From Pseudorhizobium endolithicum (lineage in GTDB: Bacteria; Pseudomonadota; Alphaproteobacteria; Rhizobiales; Rhizobiaceae), in contig NZ_CABFWF030000010.1 of NCBI RefSeq assembly GCF_902153245.2, forward strand, positions 1 to 64,000: a stretch of 64,000 nt of DNA, read 5' to 3'. The translations under genes and the position numbers were made by a program. The notes beneath the pieces are model-generated. The model saw nothing but the letters and a program-made list of their open reading frames with translations. It was not told the origin of the DNA and searched no databases. Positions 1 through 9,469 of the stretch are shown here, one piece after another. Within the stretch, counting starts at the first letter, position 1. Every line of letters starts with the position of its first letter.

Positions 1-111
1 AGCCTCCAATCCATTGATTGGGAACCTTGAATCCGATTTGCCGCAGCAAATCAACATGATCAATGGGTTTCGACCCTAATATTGGCCTGCGCAGTTTTTG
101 AAGATGGATCG

Positions 112-579
112 CTAGGAGAAGATAGGGCGCTTTTCTGCTTCCGACGATAAAAGCGCCTCGATAACTAGTTTTTCGGAATTGATATGACGACGCAGCGACT
201 CCGCGAATCCCCTCAGAAGGTGGCGGGCCGGTTCGATCGCGGCAGTATCGTTTCTAATCGATCTCAGCACCGCTAAGGCATCGGCGGCGGCGGCCAGATC
301 ACAACGGTGTTCCGCCTTTAGTTCCTGCGTGAAATGCGTACCGAAAGTTGACTCTGTCGCGGCCGCAAATTGTTCAAAAAGGGCTTGCTCTTCGAGCTGC
401 TGCGTCTGCCGCAGGAGAGGAAGAAGGTCTGCTTCGAGCCTATCACACGTAGCGGCTTCGATCTCCTCTGAGCTTGAGGCGGACAGTTCCTCCAGCTTCA
501 AGCAGAGATCAAGGAGGGCTTGGTGGTTCATCTCCAGGGTCGCCAGGTAACGAGCAGAGAGGGGCTGCAGGATTGCCAT
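112..579 (-). CDS. hemerythrin-like HHE-domain protein
   Basis: A 155-residue all-helical protein. The spacing of His19, Glu64/Glu69, His91, Asp94, His132 and Glu136 resembles a hemerythrin/HHE cation-binding four-helix bundle, which usually binds a di-iron site and senses or scavenges O2, NO or ROS in the cytoplasm. The start at 579 (MAILQP) is chosen because AAAGGA lies 7 nt upstream; longer in-frame starts have no such site. It follows a DUF6522 gene by about 30 bp on the same strand, so the two are probably co-transcribed. The metal-ligand assignment is my reading of spacing, not an alignment. It could be a degenerate HHE protein. Confidence 0.6.
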   Translation of the reverse strand: MAILQPLSARYLATLEMNHQALLDLCLKLEELSASSSEEIEAATCDRLEADLLPLLRQTQQLEEQALFEQFAAATESTFGTHFTQELKAEHRCDLAAAADALAVLRSIRNDTAAIEPARHLLRGFAESLRRHINSEKLVIEALLSSEAEKRPIFS

Positions 580-610
580 TTTTCTGGTCCTTTGATTGTT
601 CGCTGCAAGT

Positions 611-895
611 TTATGGCGTCGACCGGAGCGGAGTGACTGCTCGAAGGACGCGCCTTTCCTGGTGAACGATATCTCCATGCTCTACCACCGCCTGCCAGAT
701 GCGGTTGCCGACCCGGACTGTAACGCGCGTCTTGCCAAGGTCACAGTCTTCACCGCGTTCGACCGTGCTCGCGACGAGACCCATGCGGAGATAGCGCCGG
801 AGGGTGTCGGCCGAGAGTTGGAATTCGCGCGCTAGCTCATCGGGATCAAGGCCGATGTCACCGGATTCGATGTACTCGATCCTCACTCCGAACAT
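611..895 (-). CDS. DUF6522-like small protein
   Basis: A 94-residue cytoplasmic protein with an N-terminal 'VRIEYIESGDIGLDPDELAR' stretch and a central 'RRYLRMGLVASTVERGED' stretch. These match my memory of DUF6522, a small family of rhizobia whose members have a short helical region that selects 'RxGxxxSxxERG' followed by beta-strands. Function is unknown; family members are often near denitrification or hemerythrin-type genes, which fits the downstream HHE gene. The ATG at 895 has GAGG immediately before it (too close). The in-frame GTG at 886 has GAGG at a better distance and may be the true start. Confidence 0.5.
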   Translation of the reverse strand: MFGVRIEYIESGDIGLDPDELAREFQLSADTLRRYLRMGLVASTVERGEDCDLGKTRVTVRVGNRIWQAVVEHGDIVHQERRVLRAVTPLRSTP

Positions 896-981
896 CCTCG
901 GTTGGGGAAACTAATCAATTCTAGCGGGTTGGGCGCCTAACAGTTTGCGGAAATGCAAATTGGAAGCTTGGGAGTTCATAA

Positions 982-2231
<1,250 letters not shown>

Positions 2232-2239
2232 AATATAGC

Positions 2240-2281
2240 GCGGCAATCAGGATGAGACGCGGGCGACAATCTGGATGAGAT
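2240..2281. repeat. two tandem 19-bp repeats, IS-end-like
   Basis: GCGGCAATCAGGATGAGAC (2240-2258) and GCGACAATCTGGATGAGAT (2263-2281) match at 16 of 19 positions with a 23-bp period, starting 9 bp after ilvD homology stops. Sub-terminal repeated motifs of this kind are known from the ends of IS21-type elements. No transposase is present, so at most this is one leftover end. The IS interpretation is an inference. Confidence 0.4.
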
Positions 2282-2340
2282 TCTTAGGTCGCGGACTTCA
2301 GATCCTGCGGGAACGGTGTTGTTGGTTCGTCGGGAGAAGA

Positions 2341-2372
2341 GCTCGTAAACGAGAACGCGTCCGCTTACGAGC
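2341..2372. repeat. inverted repeat between ilvD scar and MFS gene
   Basis: GCTCGTAAACG (2341-2351) pairs with CGCTTACGAGC (2362-2372) with one mismatch and a 10-nt loop. It sits 48 bp beyond the stop codon of the minus-strand MFS gene and could act as its terminator, but there is no T-run on either side. It may instead belong to the IS remnant. Confidence 0.35.
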
Positions 2373-2419
2373 CCTACAGGCGGATGGGCTTGATGTTTAT
2401 CATCGTAGCGGCTTTTGGC

Positions 2420-3646
2420 TTACGATAGCCGCCTTGCTCTTCTAGGAGCCAGGCTCAGGAGCCCAGCGAGAGCCAAAGCAAACCCCACCCAGAGCGGCGC
2501 AGTGAGACCATATCCGGCGTCGATGCCTAATCCTCCCGCCCAGGTGCCGACTGCAAGTCCGGTCGTAATGACCGACGAGTGGACTGCGTTCACCATCGGA
2601 TCGGGGTGAGCAGCACGCATCACTCGCGCAGCCATGGCCGGGTTCATCGTTACCCCAAAGAGGCCGATCGTGATGAAGGCCGCAATCGCGATCGCGGGGA
2701 TGGTGGCGAAGAGGGCGAAGGTGGCTAGAGCGAACGCGAGGATCGTCAGCCCGCCGATCAAGATGGGAATTGTGAAGCGGTCGGCGAAGCGGCCAATCAC
2801 AAGGTTGCCCAAGACATTAGCCAACCCATAGATAGCGAGCAGTATTGGAATTACTCCCTCGGGCAAGCCCGCGATTTGCGTGAAGATGGGTGAGAAATAG
2901 CTGAAGGCGGCAAACGTGGCACCGATGATAAGGCTGCTGGTCAGATAGGCTGTCCAAAGCCGCCCGTTTCTGAGAGCTGCGAGACTGCTTCGCAGGTCTG
3001 CAGATCCATCGTGTTTCGCCGAAGGAACACCGATCGCGACAACTGTCATTGCAAGTGCCGCCAGAACAACGACGCTCCAGAAGCTGGCTCGCCAACCGAA
3101 AGACTGTTCGATCATCGCTGTGGCAGGCACACCGACAACAGGTGAGAGCATCAGTCCAGCAAGCACTACTGAGACCGCTCGGCCACGACGGTTCGAAGAC
3201 ACAAGGCTGGCGCAGATTGTTAGAGCGATCCCGAAGCACCCGCCGCTGGATATGCCCTGAATGATGCGGCCAAGCGCCATGACGCCATAGTTGGGCGCGA
3301 TAGCGGTCACGATGCTGCCGAGGACGAAAAGGCCAAGCAGCCAGAGAAACGCTGCCTTGTTCCGCACCCTGAGAGCGAGGAGGAGTGCGGTTGCCAATGG
3401 ACCCCCGATTGTCATGCCGAGTGCAAAATAGGAAATCAGATAGCCGATCTCACCGACGGAGACGCCCAAGGCTGATGAAAGGGACGGCATGATGCCGGCA
3501 ACCATGAACTCCGATGTCGTTACGGCAAACACAGCCGCACCTAGGAGATAGATCGCCGGGGGGATCCGCGAGGAGCGGATATGACTAACGTCTGCGGATG
3601 AGATGGAATCGTGGAGCGGTTCGGCACTGGCCATGGCATCTATCAT
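2420..3646 (-). CDS. MFS efflux transporter (DHA1/AraJ-Cmx type)
   Basis: A 408-residue inner-membrane protein with about 12 hydrophobic segments. The N-terminal region 'TSEFMVAGIMPSLSSALGVS' is typical of drug:H+ antiporters of the DHA1 class (AraJ, YdhP, Cmx/CmrA). 'GRIIQGISSGGCFGIALTIC' corresponds to motif C-like TM4-5. It is transcribed divergently from a TetR regulator 88 bp away, and the ATG at 3646 lies at the edge of a perfect inverted repeat, so it is very likely the regulator's target. The substrate cannot be read from sequence. Shine-Dalgarno is weak at ATG 3646; an alternative ATG is at 3634. Confidence 0.85.
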   Translation of the reverse strand: MIDAMASAEPLHDSISSADVSHIRSSRIPPAIYLLGAAVFAVTTSEFMVAGIMPSLSSALGVSVGEIGYLISYFALGMTIGGPLATALLLALRVRNKAAFLWLLGLFVLGSIVTAIAPNYGVMALGRIIQGISSGGCFGIALTICASLVSSNRRGRAVSVVLAGLMLSPVVGVPATAMIEQSFGWRASFWSVVVLAALAMTVVAIGVPSAKHDGSADLRSSLAALRNGRLWTAYLTSSLIIGATFAAFSYFSPIFTQIAGLPEGVIPILLAIYGLANVLGNLVIGRFADRFTIPILIGGLTILAFALATFALFATIPAIAIAAFITIGLFGVTMNPAMAARVMRAAHPDPMVNAVHSSVITTGLAVGTWAGGLGIDAGYGLTAPLWVGFALALAGLLSLAPRRARRLS

Positions 3647-3670
3647 TTCTGTAAGTATGACTACAGAAAT
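3645..3670. promoter_or_regulatory. perfect inverted repeat, probable TetR operator
   Basis: ATTTCTGTA (3645-3653) and TACAGAAAT (3662-3670) are perfect 9-bp arms around 8 bp. The left arm touches the MFS start codon. A third copy, CTACAGAAA, occurs at 3718-3726 just before the regulator's start. The pattern suits TetR-dimer repression of both divergent genes. Confidence 0.7.
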
Positions 3671-3681
3671 AGCTAGCGGCC

Positions 3682-3710
3682 TTGTTCTAGCCGGTCAAGC
3701 GAATTATATA
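3682..3710 (+). promoter_or_regulatory. possible promoter of the TetR gene
   Basis: TTGTTC (3682-3687) and TATATA (3705-3710) are 17 bp apart, between the inverted repeat at 3645-3670 and the half-site at 3718-3726. Bound repressor could therefore block it from either side. This is assigned by consensus match only. Confidence 0.4.
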
Positions 3711-3734
3711 ACGCTAACTACAGAAAGGATGCTT

Positions 3735-4397
3735 ATGACCACCAGAGGTCGGCCGCGCAGCTTTGATCGCAATGACGCGCTTGCCCGCGTGATGGAAGTT
3801 TTCTGGACAAAAGGGTACGAAGGCGCGCACCTCAATGATCTCGTGGCCGCGATCGGCATCACTCCCCCCAGTTTCTATGCGGCCTTCGGCTCCAAGGAAG
3901 CGGCTTTCCATGAAGCAGTCGACCTCTACTTGGCGACGGTGGGCGCCGGACCGAGGCGCGTGCTGGAACAATCGGAAACGGCAAGACAAGGAATTCGCGC
4001 CTCATTGGAGGAAAGCGTCAACGTCGCGCTTTCATCGAAGTCGGGCGGGTGCTTTCTCATCCTCGGCCTCGTCAACTGCCTGCCCGAAAACCAAGCCGCA
4101 AGAGCCCATCTTCTTGCCGCTCGCCACAAGACGGTGGTGATGTTGCGAAAACGCCTTGAGCGCGGAGTGCATGAGGGGGACCTTCCGGCTGACACGGAAG
4201 TTGAGCGCCTTGCGGACTTCTATAACGGGATCATGCAGGCAATATCGTTCCAGGCGCGCGATGGGGCTAATCGCGAGCAGCTCAGGGCCCTGGTCGAACT
4301 GGCGATGAGCGCACTTGTCTCGTCCACAAACCAGATTGAACTCGAACATCGCACGATTCCGGTCATGGCGACCACCAAAGCAGAAAGACACCTTTAG
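3735..4397 (+). CDS. TetR/AcrR family regulator
   Basis: A 220-residue protein starting MTTRGRPRSFDR. Its N-terminal helix-turn-helix (residues about 12-55) includes 'ALARVMEVFWTKGYEGAHL' and 'IGITPPSFYAAFGSKEAAF', the classic TetR recognition-helix signature ending in Y.AFGSKE. The remaining helices would form the ligand/dimer domain. The ATG at 3735 is preferred because AAAGG sits 6 nt upstream; an ATG at 3729 lies too close to it. It is divergent from the MFS pump and probably represses it. The CTACAGAAA half-site overlaps its own ribosome-binding site, suggesting autoregulation. Confidence 0.85.
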   Translation: MTTRGRPRSFDRNDALARVMEVFWTKGYEGAHLNDLVAAIGITPPSFYAAFGSKEAAFHEAVDLYLATVGAGPRRVLEQSETARQGIRASLEESVNVALSSKSGGCFLILGLVNCLPENQAARAHLLAARHKTVVMLRKRLERGVHEGDLPADTEVERLADFYNGIMQAISFQARDGANREQLRALVELAMSALVSSTNQIELEHRTIPVMATTKAERHL

Positions 4398-4730
4398 GTA
4401 TCGTAATAGCCGCAGGAATGACAGGAGCCTAGTTGCTCTACTAAAGGCATTAGCGGTAACTGTCAGCAAACCGCATGTTGCTTTGGCGCAGATCGTGATC
4501 CCTTGCGGCAGATTAGGGCCATGACGGCAGTCGGGACCAATGCTGCCTTGGCGGCCGATACCATCGCCGACTCACTGTCGCAAAGGCACTTTTCTGTTTT
4601 CTGCCGGTATTCACGGAGCGATTACTTTGCCGCGAAGCCGCTAGGGAGGGCAGGATTCGCATGACGGCTCTGGTTGGGTAGAACGTTTTGGCAGGCGGTG
4701 CTCCCGTCCGGCATGATATGTCGTTGGGAC
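4398..4730. other. intergenic, no gene seen
   Basis: No credible coding sequence or RNA gene. It contains only short frames with atypical composition. Confidence 0.5.
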
Positions 4731-4765
4731 CGGTCTCCGCAGTACACCTGCGGAGACCGTTTCTT
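4731..4765 (+). terminator. strong rho-independent-type hairpin
   Basis: CGGTCTCCGCA (4731-4741) and TGCGGAGACCG (4749-4759) form a perfect 11-bp stem with a 7-nt loop, followed by TTTCTT on the plus strand. The nearest plus-strand gene (TetR) ends 334 bp upstream, so it may end that transcript or an unannotated short transcript in the gap. It also lies just past the 3' end of the minus-strand PRC-barrel gene and could serve it without a T-tail. Confidence 0.65.
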
Positions 4766-4779
4766 GACGAAGCTGGCTA

Positions 4780-5298
4780 TCAGGGCTGCTCTGCTCGAGC
4801 GCCTCCGAACTCCGGAGCGTCCTCAAGCTGATCGCGGGTCACATTCAGGATGATCCGGTCAGGCAGGCCGTCCTCGCCGATGCGAGCAGGATTGGTATTG
4901 TTGGCGGCGAGCGGGGTGTTCTCGGCTGGCATGCCAGTGCTAGTCGAACTGGTTCCTTGGGCGCCGCCCATGTCAGTCGTGTTCTGGGCGCCGGTCGTTG
5001 TTCCATAGGGGCCAGGCTCCTGCGTCACAGTCGGATCAGGCGCAGTCGATGCGGTGGTTTCGCCCGAGATGCCAAGATTTGCCATCGAAGCTGCGTCTGC
5101 CTCTTTCTGTGTCGCACCTGGTCCCAGTTCAAGCGCACCGATATCAACGGCTACGTCTTTCTGACCGAGCCCGAGAAACCCGCCGACGCCAACGATTACA
5201 GCGTTGACGCTTCCATCTTGGCTGACGAGTACATCGCTGATCGATCCAATGTTTTCGCCATCTGCGCCGAAGACCGCCTTGCCGTCCAGGTCACTCAC
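4780..5298 (-). CDS. PRC-barrel domain protein, 3' part of a split gene
   Basis: 172 residues from a GTG at 5298. Residues 1-60 form a PRC-barrel ('LDGKAVFGADGENIGSISDV', 'GSVNAVIVGVGGFLGLGQKD', 'VAVDIGALEL'). A long Thr/Gly/Ala/Pro-rich region follows, then 'DRIILNVTRDQLEDAPEF'. Family members in rhizobia are single secreted proteins with a signal peptide before this barrel. Here the signal peptide is in the preceding frame (5291-5533), which overlaps by 8 bp (GTGAGTGA). I infer one gene broken by a frameshift at about 5291-5310. A translationally coupled pair is the alternative. Confidence 0.65.
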   Translation of the reverse strand: MSDLDGKAVFGADGENIGSISDVLVSQDGSVNAVIVGVGGFLGLGQKDVAVDIGALELGPGATQKEADAASMANLGISGETTASTAPDPTVTQEPGPYGTTTGAQNTTDMGGAQGTSSTSTGMPAENTPLAANNTNPARIGEDGLPDRIILNVTRDQLEDAPEFGGARAEQP

Positions 5299-5533
5299 GC
5301 GCCTGCGGTATTGTCACGAAAAGCCCTTGAGAAGACATCCCGGCATCAGCACCCTGTGTCAGAGGACGCGCATCATTCAGTCCTCCATGAGCATTGTTCT
5401 GGTTGGCGTCCAGTTGCTGCGTCTGGTTCACGCCTGCGTCGTTTGCGCCAGCCGCGGGAGCTGTCGTTTGGGCAGAGGCGGCCAGCGGAAATGCGGCACT
5501 CAAAAGCAGTAGGGATAGGGTTCTCTTGTTCAC
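5291..5533 (-). CDS. secreted N-terminal part of split PRC-barrel gene
   Basis: 80 residues starting at GTG 5533 with AAAGGA about 8 nt upstream. A clear Sec signal peptide (Asn-Lys-Arg then a Leu/Ala core, cleavage after 'AASA') is followed by an Ala/Asn/Gln-rich linker ending 'GMSSQGLFVTIPQARE'. Secreted PRC-barrel proteins of rhizobia have this linker just before the barrel, and the barrel begins immediately downstream in another frame. It is therefore probably the 5' half of the gene at 4780-5298. Confidence 0.6.
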   Translation of the reverse strand: MNKRTLSLLLLSAAFPLAASAQTTAPAAGANDAGVNQTQQLDANQNNAHGGLNDARPLTQGADAGMSSQGLFVTIPQARE

Positions 5534-6275
5534 GACGACAGTCCTTTCGTTGATGTTGAACAGGCTTCAAGAACCCTCCCGATCGGCAGAATGTTCCAAA
5601 ATAAATAAATATATCAACCAGTTGCTACTGCCATTGAAGAAGCTCGAGCATTGGCGGCCGGTTCAGCGCGTCGCCCTGCGTGTCGGGGAGACACCTTCGG
5701 CTTGGCGCTTGCTGATATCCCACACCTCAGCTCCTGTTTCCCAGGCCGAGACATTGGACTTGAATGCACTCTCATCTTCGACAAGCGAGAGAACCTAAGT
5801 ATGAAGACCAATGTTGCACATGTCATGGAAGGTTTGCTGACCGGAAGGAGCATTGGTGGCAGAAACGCCGACGGGAAAGCCTGCCGCCCAAGCTAGGCGG
5901 CGGATTAAAAGCTGCCATAGAGAGTGCGGACGCCGGTGGTTGGCTAGCTGTGAGCAGTAGTACAGGATCGTACGGTCCGTATCCGAACAGGCCGAGTCGC
6001 CGAGACCGGCTTGTCGCAAGCAGAACAAGCAGCCGAGTGATGGTAGTGTGGCCGGCTTATCGTCCTCCAGCGGGATACGTTGCATTCCGTTGGTCTTTCT
6101 GCTTAGCAGACTTCGCGACGACTGTCGGCCAAGAGGAATTGTCACAATACCCGAGGAAGTCAATATTTTGCCGTCCAAAGGATTTGAGACTTTCCCAACT
6201 ATCACTAAAAAAATGTGACCGACTGTTGTCGGCATCAGGCCTTCGTGGTCGTCGTTGTTGAGGAGGCATGGTCGT
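5534..6275. other. 742-bp intergenic stretch, no gene seen
   Basis: A short AT-rich patch (about 5590-5625) lies just upstream of the PRC-barrel gene and may hold its promoter. The longest open frame (minus strand, 5795-6343) overlaps the 3' end of the PLP-enzyme gene and has no recognisable domain or convincing composition. Nothing else is supported. Confidence 0.5.
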
Positions 6276-7406
6276 TCACCTGCGGGCGAGCACCGGCCAG
6301 AGGGCCACCAGCTTGTCCCCTCGGACACAGTGATACTGACCATACAATGTCACGGTGGGGTCATTGTGGGGGACCACACATTCGATGACCTCGCCGATGG
6401 ATGGGTGTGCAGCATCGTGCAGGTGCAGGCGCCCATGCTCATCGCCGGCGTAGCTGTAGGTGGCGGCTTCCAATCCGGGGCTTACCACTCGCGGAGGGGG
6501 GCCATTGAGCGCGAATGCTTTCGTCCCCGCGTCAGTAGTCACGGAGCCCGCGACGTTCGTGCTGATCACCGCCGTCTGGACGAATAGCGCATTTTCGAAG
6601 GGCCAAGCCGTGCCACTTCGATAAATCACCGTCTCATATTCGGCGTCCATTAAGATATACGAGCCGGCCTGGATTTCGGTGAAGGGGCCTTCCCTTGCAT
6701 CGATTGCGTGACTTCCGGTGCCCCCGCCGGTGACGATGTCCGGCTTCATGTCGATTGCCGCCAGCGCCGAGATCACCGCGTCGATCTTGAGGTGCGCCTG
6801 CCTGCACAGCGCCAAGCGCTCGTCAGGATCGATGGTGTGCTGGATGTGCCCGCCATAGGCCTGGAGGCCCCGATACGCGAGGGAGGGCAGCGTCTTCATC
6901 GTCTCACCCAACGAAACGGCGGCCTCCGGCGAGGTGACGCCTGTCCGTCCGAAACCCAGCTCCACGTCAATGATCACGTTCAACCTGATGCCGGCGGCAG
7001 CGGCCCTTGCCGCAAGCGCCTCAACATTGGCCGGATTGTCGACCACAACCATCGTATCGGGAGTTCTGCCGGCCAGCGCGATCAGCCGGTCGATCTTGAG
7101 CGCGGTCGTCACCGGCGAGGTGATGAGAATGCCCGCTATTCCGGCTGCCGCCATGACCTCGGCCTCATCCAGCGTCGCACAGCAGCAGCCGACCGCACCG
7201 GCCGCGATCTGGGCTTTGGCGATCGTCGGCGACTTGTGGGACTTCGCATGTGGCCGCAGGTTCTTGCCGTGGGCTCGCATGATGTCCGCCATCGTCTCGA
7301 CGTTCCGTTCGAAGGCATCAAGATCGAGAACAAGTGCGGGCGTGTTGAGCGCATACCGTGAGCCGGGTGCATCCAGGTTGTAGTGCGCGAAGGTTGGAAC
7401 GGTCAT
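6276..7406 (-). CDS. PLP-dependent D-threonine/D-3-hydroxyaspartate aldolase-like enzyme (DSD1 family)
   Basis: A 376-residue fold-type III PLP enzyme. The alanine-racemase-like N-terminal barrel has the PLP-lysine motif 'LRPHAKSHKSP' (about residues 51-61), then 'YGGHIQH' and 'TGGGTGSH'. The C-terminal domain carries 'VVPHNDPTV' with His347 and Asp349. The His-x-Asp metal pair is the one described for D-threonine aldolase, whereas D-serine dehydratase uses His-x-Cys. It would cleave a D-3-hydroxy amino acid to glycine plus an aldehyde (glyoxylate if the substrate is 3-hydroxyaspartate). It is the last gene of a probable regulator-oxidase-aldolase operon on the minus strand. The exact substrate is inferred. 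Confidence 0.8.
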   Translation of the reverse strand: MTVPTFAHYNLDAPGSRYALNTPALVLDLDAFERNVETMADIMRAHGKNLRPHAKSHKSPTIAKAQIAAGAVGCCCATLDEAEVMAAAGIAGILITSPVTTALKIDRLIALAGRTPDTMVVVDNPANVEALAARAAAAGIRLNVIIDVELGFGRTGVTSPEAAVSLGETMKTLPSLAYRGLQAYGGHIQHTIDPDERLALCRQAHLKIDAVISALAAIDMKPDIVTGGGTGSHAIDAREGPFTEIQAGSYILMDAEYETVIYRSGTAWPFENALFVQTAVISTNVAGSVTTDAGTKAFALNGPPPRVVSPGLEAATYSYAGDEHGRLHLHDAAHPSIGEVIECVVPHNDPTVTLYGQYHCVRGDKLVALWPVLARR

Positions 7407-7473
7407 GGCACGGCGTTTCCCTTAGCAGGTGAAGACGAGCGGCACGCAAGTCACCCTGCATGCCGCAGAGGTC

Positions 7474-8790
7474 TCAGCGACCGGCGCGTCGCATGAGCTT
7501 GCGATCCAGATGGCGGTACCACGCCATAACGCCCGGCATGAACCACGGCTTGCCGGTGTAGAATGGCACGGCCGAGGGCGGACGAAAGTCGAAGGCCGAT
7601 GGCTCCACGTCTTTGTCGCACATCAGTTTTCTTGCAGCCTGCGTTCCGATCCAGGGAGCCCAGACAACACCGGAGCCACAGAAGCCTGTGGCGTAGACGA
7701 CGCCGTCCCGTTCGAAGATGCGCGGGATCATGTCGCGGTGCATGGCGACGTGGCCGAACCAGCTGTGGGTAAGGGTGACGTCCTTCAGTTCAGGGAAAAT
7801 CTCGATGAGGTTGCGCTTGAGATGCAGCGTGGGCTCGATCGGCTCGCCGGATGTGGAGCCGTCGCGTCCGCCGAACAGGATGCGCTTGTTGTCCGGTGAC
7901 GGGCGGTAGTAGAAGCCGAGGTTGCGGGTCTCGCTGCACATCATCAGCTTAGGCATCAATGTTGCCATAAGGCCTTCCGGCAGTTCCTCCGTCGCAATGA
8001 TACGGCTGCGGATCGGCACCATGCGCCGGCGCAGCCAGCGGTCGGAATTGTCGGTGTAGCCATTGGTGCAGGCGAGGACCTGCCGTGCGAAGATCCGACC
8101 GGCCTCCGTGGTGACCTGGAAACCGCTGCCAGTTTTCTCGACCGCCGTCACGGCGACGCCCGAACGAACCTCCACGCCAGCTTCGAGCGCGACACGCAGC
8201 AGTTCGGCATGGAATTTTGCGGGCTGCAGGCCGCCGATGTCCATGCGCACGGACCCGCCCCGATAGAAATCCGTCCCGAGATAATTGCGTTGCTCGGACT
8301 GCGGCACCGCATAGGCCTCGATGCCCAGCTTCTTCTCGAGCTTTTCCGCCGTGCGGGCGAGCTTGTCGTAGTCGTACGGGCCTAGCGCGCCGCTGAAACG
8401 GCCAGAGAGGCTGAAGTCGCAGTCGATGTTCTCCGTCGCCAGGAGGTGATAGAGGAATTCGCGCGCCTTTTTGCCCTCCGCCTCGATCGCCATAGCGCGG
8501 GGCTCTCCGAAGCGGCGAACCAGCGTTGCATGGTCGAGACGGATGTTGCCGCTGGTGATGCCGCCGTTACGCGAGGAGGCACCCTCTCCGGGGTTCATCT
8601 TGTCGAGGCAGACGACCGAGCGGCCCGCACGGGAGAGATGCAATGCGGCGGTAAGGCCCGCGTAACCCGCGCCGATGATCGCGACATCGACGGTGGCCGG
8701 AAGCGATTTTTCCGGCAGCGGGCGAACCGGTGCTGCCTCCCACCAGAAGGGGGTGGTCTTGTGTGCCGGCGCTGGATTGTTCTCGGGCAT
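7474..8790 (-). CDS. FAD-dependent amine/D-amino-acid oxidoreductase (DAO family)
   Basis: A 438-residue cytoplasmic flavoprotein. It has the N-terminal FAD dinucleotide motif 'VAIIGAGYAGLTAALHLSRAG' (GxGxxG, about residues 38-43), then 'GEGASSRNGGI' typical of the PuuB/gamma-glutamylputrescine-oxidase branch, and a C-terminal 'GFCGSGVVWAPWIG' FAD-contacting loop. It would oxidise an amine or amino acid to the imine. Genes of this branch are commonly next to XRE-cupin regulators, as here (35 bp upstream). With the aldolase 67 bp downstream, it could oxidise glycine or the D-amino acid itself. Confidence 0.85.
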   Translation of the reverse strand: MPENNPAPAHKTTPFWWEAAPVRPLPEKSLPATVDVAIIGAGYAGLTAALHLSRAGRSVVCLDKMNPGEGASSRNGGITSGNIRLDHATLVRRFGEPRAMAIEAEGKKAREFLYHLLATENIDCDFSLSGRFSGALGPYDYDKLARTAEKLEKKLGIEAYAVPQSEQRNYLGTDFYRGGSVRMDIGGLQPAKFHAELLRVALEAGVEVRSGVAVTAVEKTGSGFQVTTEAGRIFARQVLACTNGYTDNSDRWLRRRMVPIRSRIIATEELPEGLMATLMPKLMMCSETRNLGFYYRPSPDNKRILFGGRDGSTSGEPIEPTLHLKRNLIEIFPELKDVTLTHSWFGHVAMHRDMIPRIFERDGVVYATGFCGSGVVWAPWIGTQAARKLMCDKDVEPSAFDFRPPSAVPFYTGKPWFMPGVMAWYRHLDRKLMRRAGR

Positions 8791-8825
8791 GTCGGTCTCA
8801 ATGCTCCCTTAGTGTCTTGAGCTTG

Positions 8826-9410
8826 TTAGAGATGACGGTCGAACTGCACCGCGCCGATGATCCAGAGGATCTCCGCAGTGGATTGCGAAACGTTCTTGAA
8901 ACTGTGTGGCAGCGCGCTGTCGAAGACGAAACTGTCGCCGGTGCGCAGAGTGCTTGTCTGCTCACCGACCGTCAGCGTGAGCTCACCGGAAAGAACCAGG
9001 CCACCTTTTTCCGCCGGATAGCTCAAGGCCGTGTTGCCGGAGACGCCACCGGGCTCGACCCGCAGGATCATGATCTGCAAGTGATGATGGCCGCTCGCGG
9101 TCAGCAGCTCCTTTTTGAGCAGTCCGAGGTCGATCTGGGGGCGATCCTTCAGGCGGCGCACGAAGGGCGGATCTCCCTGTTCCGGCGCCTCGTCCGGCTG
9201 CTCGCCAAACATTTCCTGAATGGACACATTCAGTGCCCGTCGGATCGCGGTCAGCACGCGCATCGACGGATTGGCGAGATCCCGCTCAATCTGGCTGATC
9301 ATGCCGACCGACACGCCCGAGCTGTCCGCCAGCTGCTGAAGGGACATGCCCTTGGCGTTGCGCAATTGCCTGACGGTCGCCCCAATCAACGATTGTGTTC
9401 CCCTGGACAT
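8826..9410 (-). CDS. XRE-cupin transcriptional regulator
   Basis: 194 residues. The N-terminal XRE helix-turn-helix (residues about 8-62: 'IGATVRQLRNAKGMSLQQLA', 'SVGMISQIERD') joins a C-terminal cupin (about 110-185: 'GGVSGNTALSYPAEKGGLVL', 'LRTGDSFVFDSALPHSFKN'). The family (PuuR type) senses a small ligand through the cupin. I use ATG 9410 because AGAGGGG lies 8 nt upstream; a GTG at 9431 is also in frame. It is the first gene of the minus-strand operon and divergent from the ABC importer, so it probably controls both through the repeat at 9442-9469. Confidence 0.85.
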   Translation of the reverse strand: MSRGTQSLIGATVRQLRNAKGMSLQQLADSSGVSVGMISQIERDLANPSMRVLTAIRRALNVSIQEMFGEQPDEAPEQGDPPFVRRLKDRPQIDLGLLKKELLTASGHHHLQIMILRVEPGGVSGNTALSYPAEKGGLVLSGELTLTVGEQTSTLRTGDSFVFDSALPHSFKNVSQSTAEILWIIGAVQFDRHL

Positions 9411-9441
9411 CCGTAACACCCCTCTAGCCACCCTGCAGAAA

Positions 9442-9469
9442 ATTGAAATATCTCGAGTAGATTTTCAAT
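9442..9469. promoter_or_regulatory. inverted repeat upstream of XRE-cupin gene
   Basis: ATTGAAA (9442-9448) and TTTCAAT (9463-9469) flank a central CTCGAG palindrome (9452-9457), with arm spacing off by two bases. It lies 32 bp upstream of the regulator's start, in an AT-rich gap shared with the divergent ABC operon. It is a candidate autoregulatory site. Confidence 0.4.

Noticed and set aside
5795-6343. 182-codon minus-strand frame in the large gap
   Set aside because: No domain, odd composition, and it overlaps the 3' end of the real PLP-enzyme gene.
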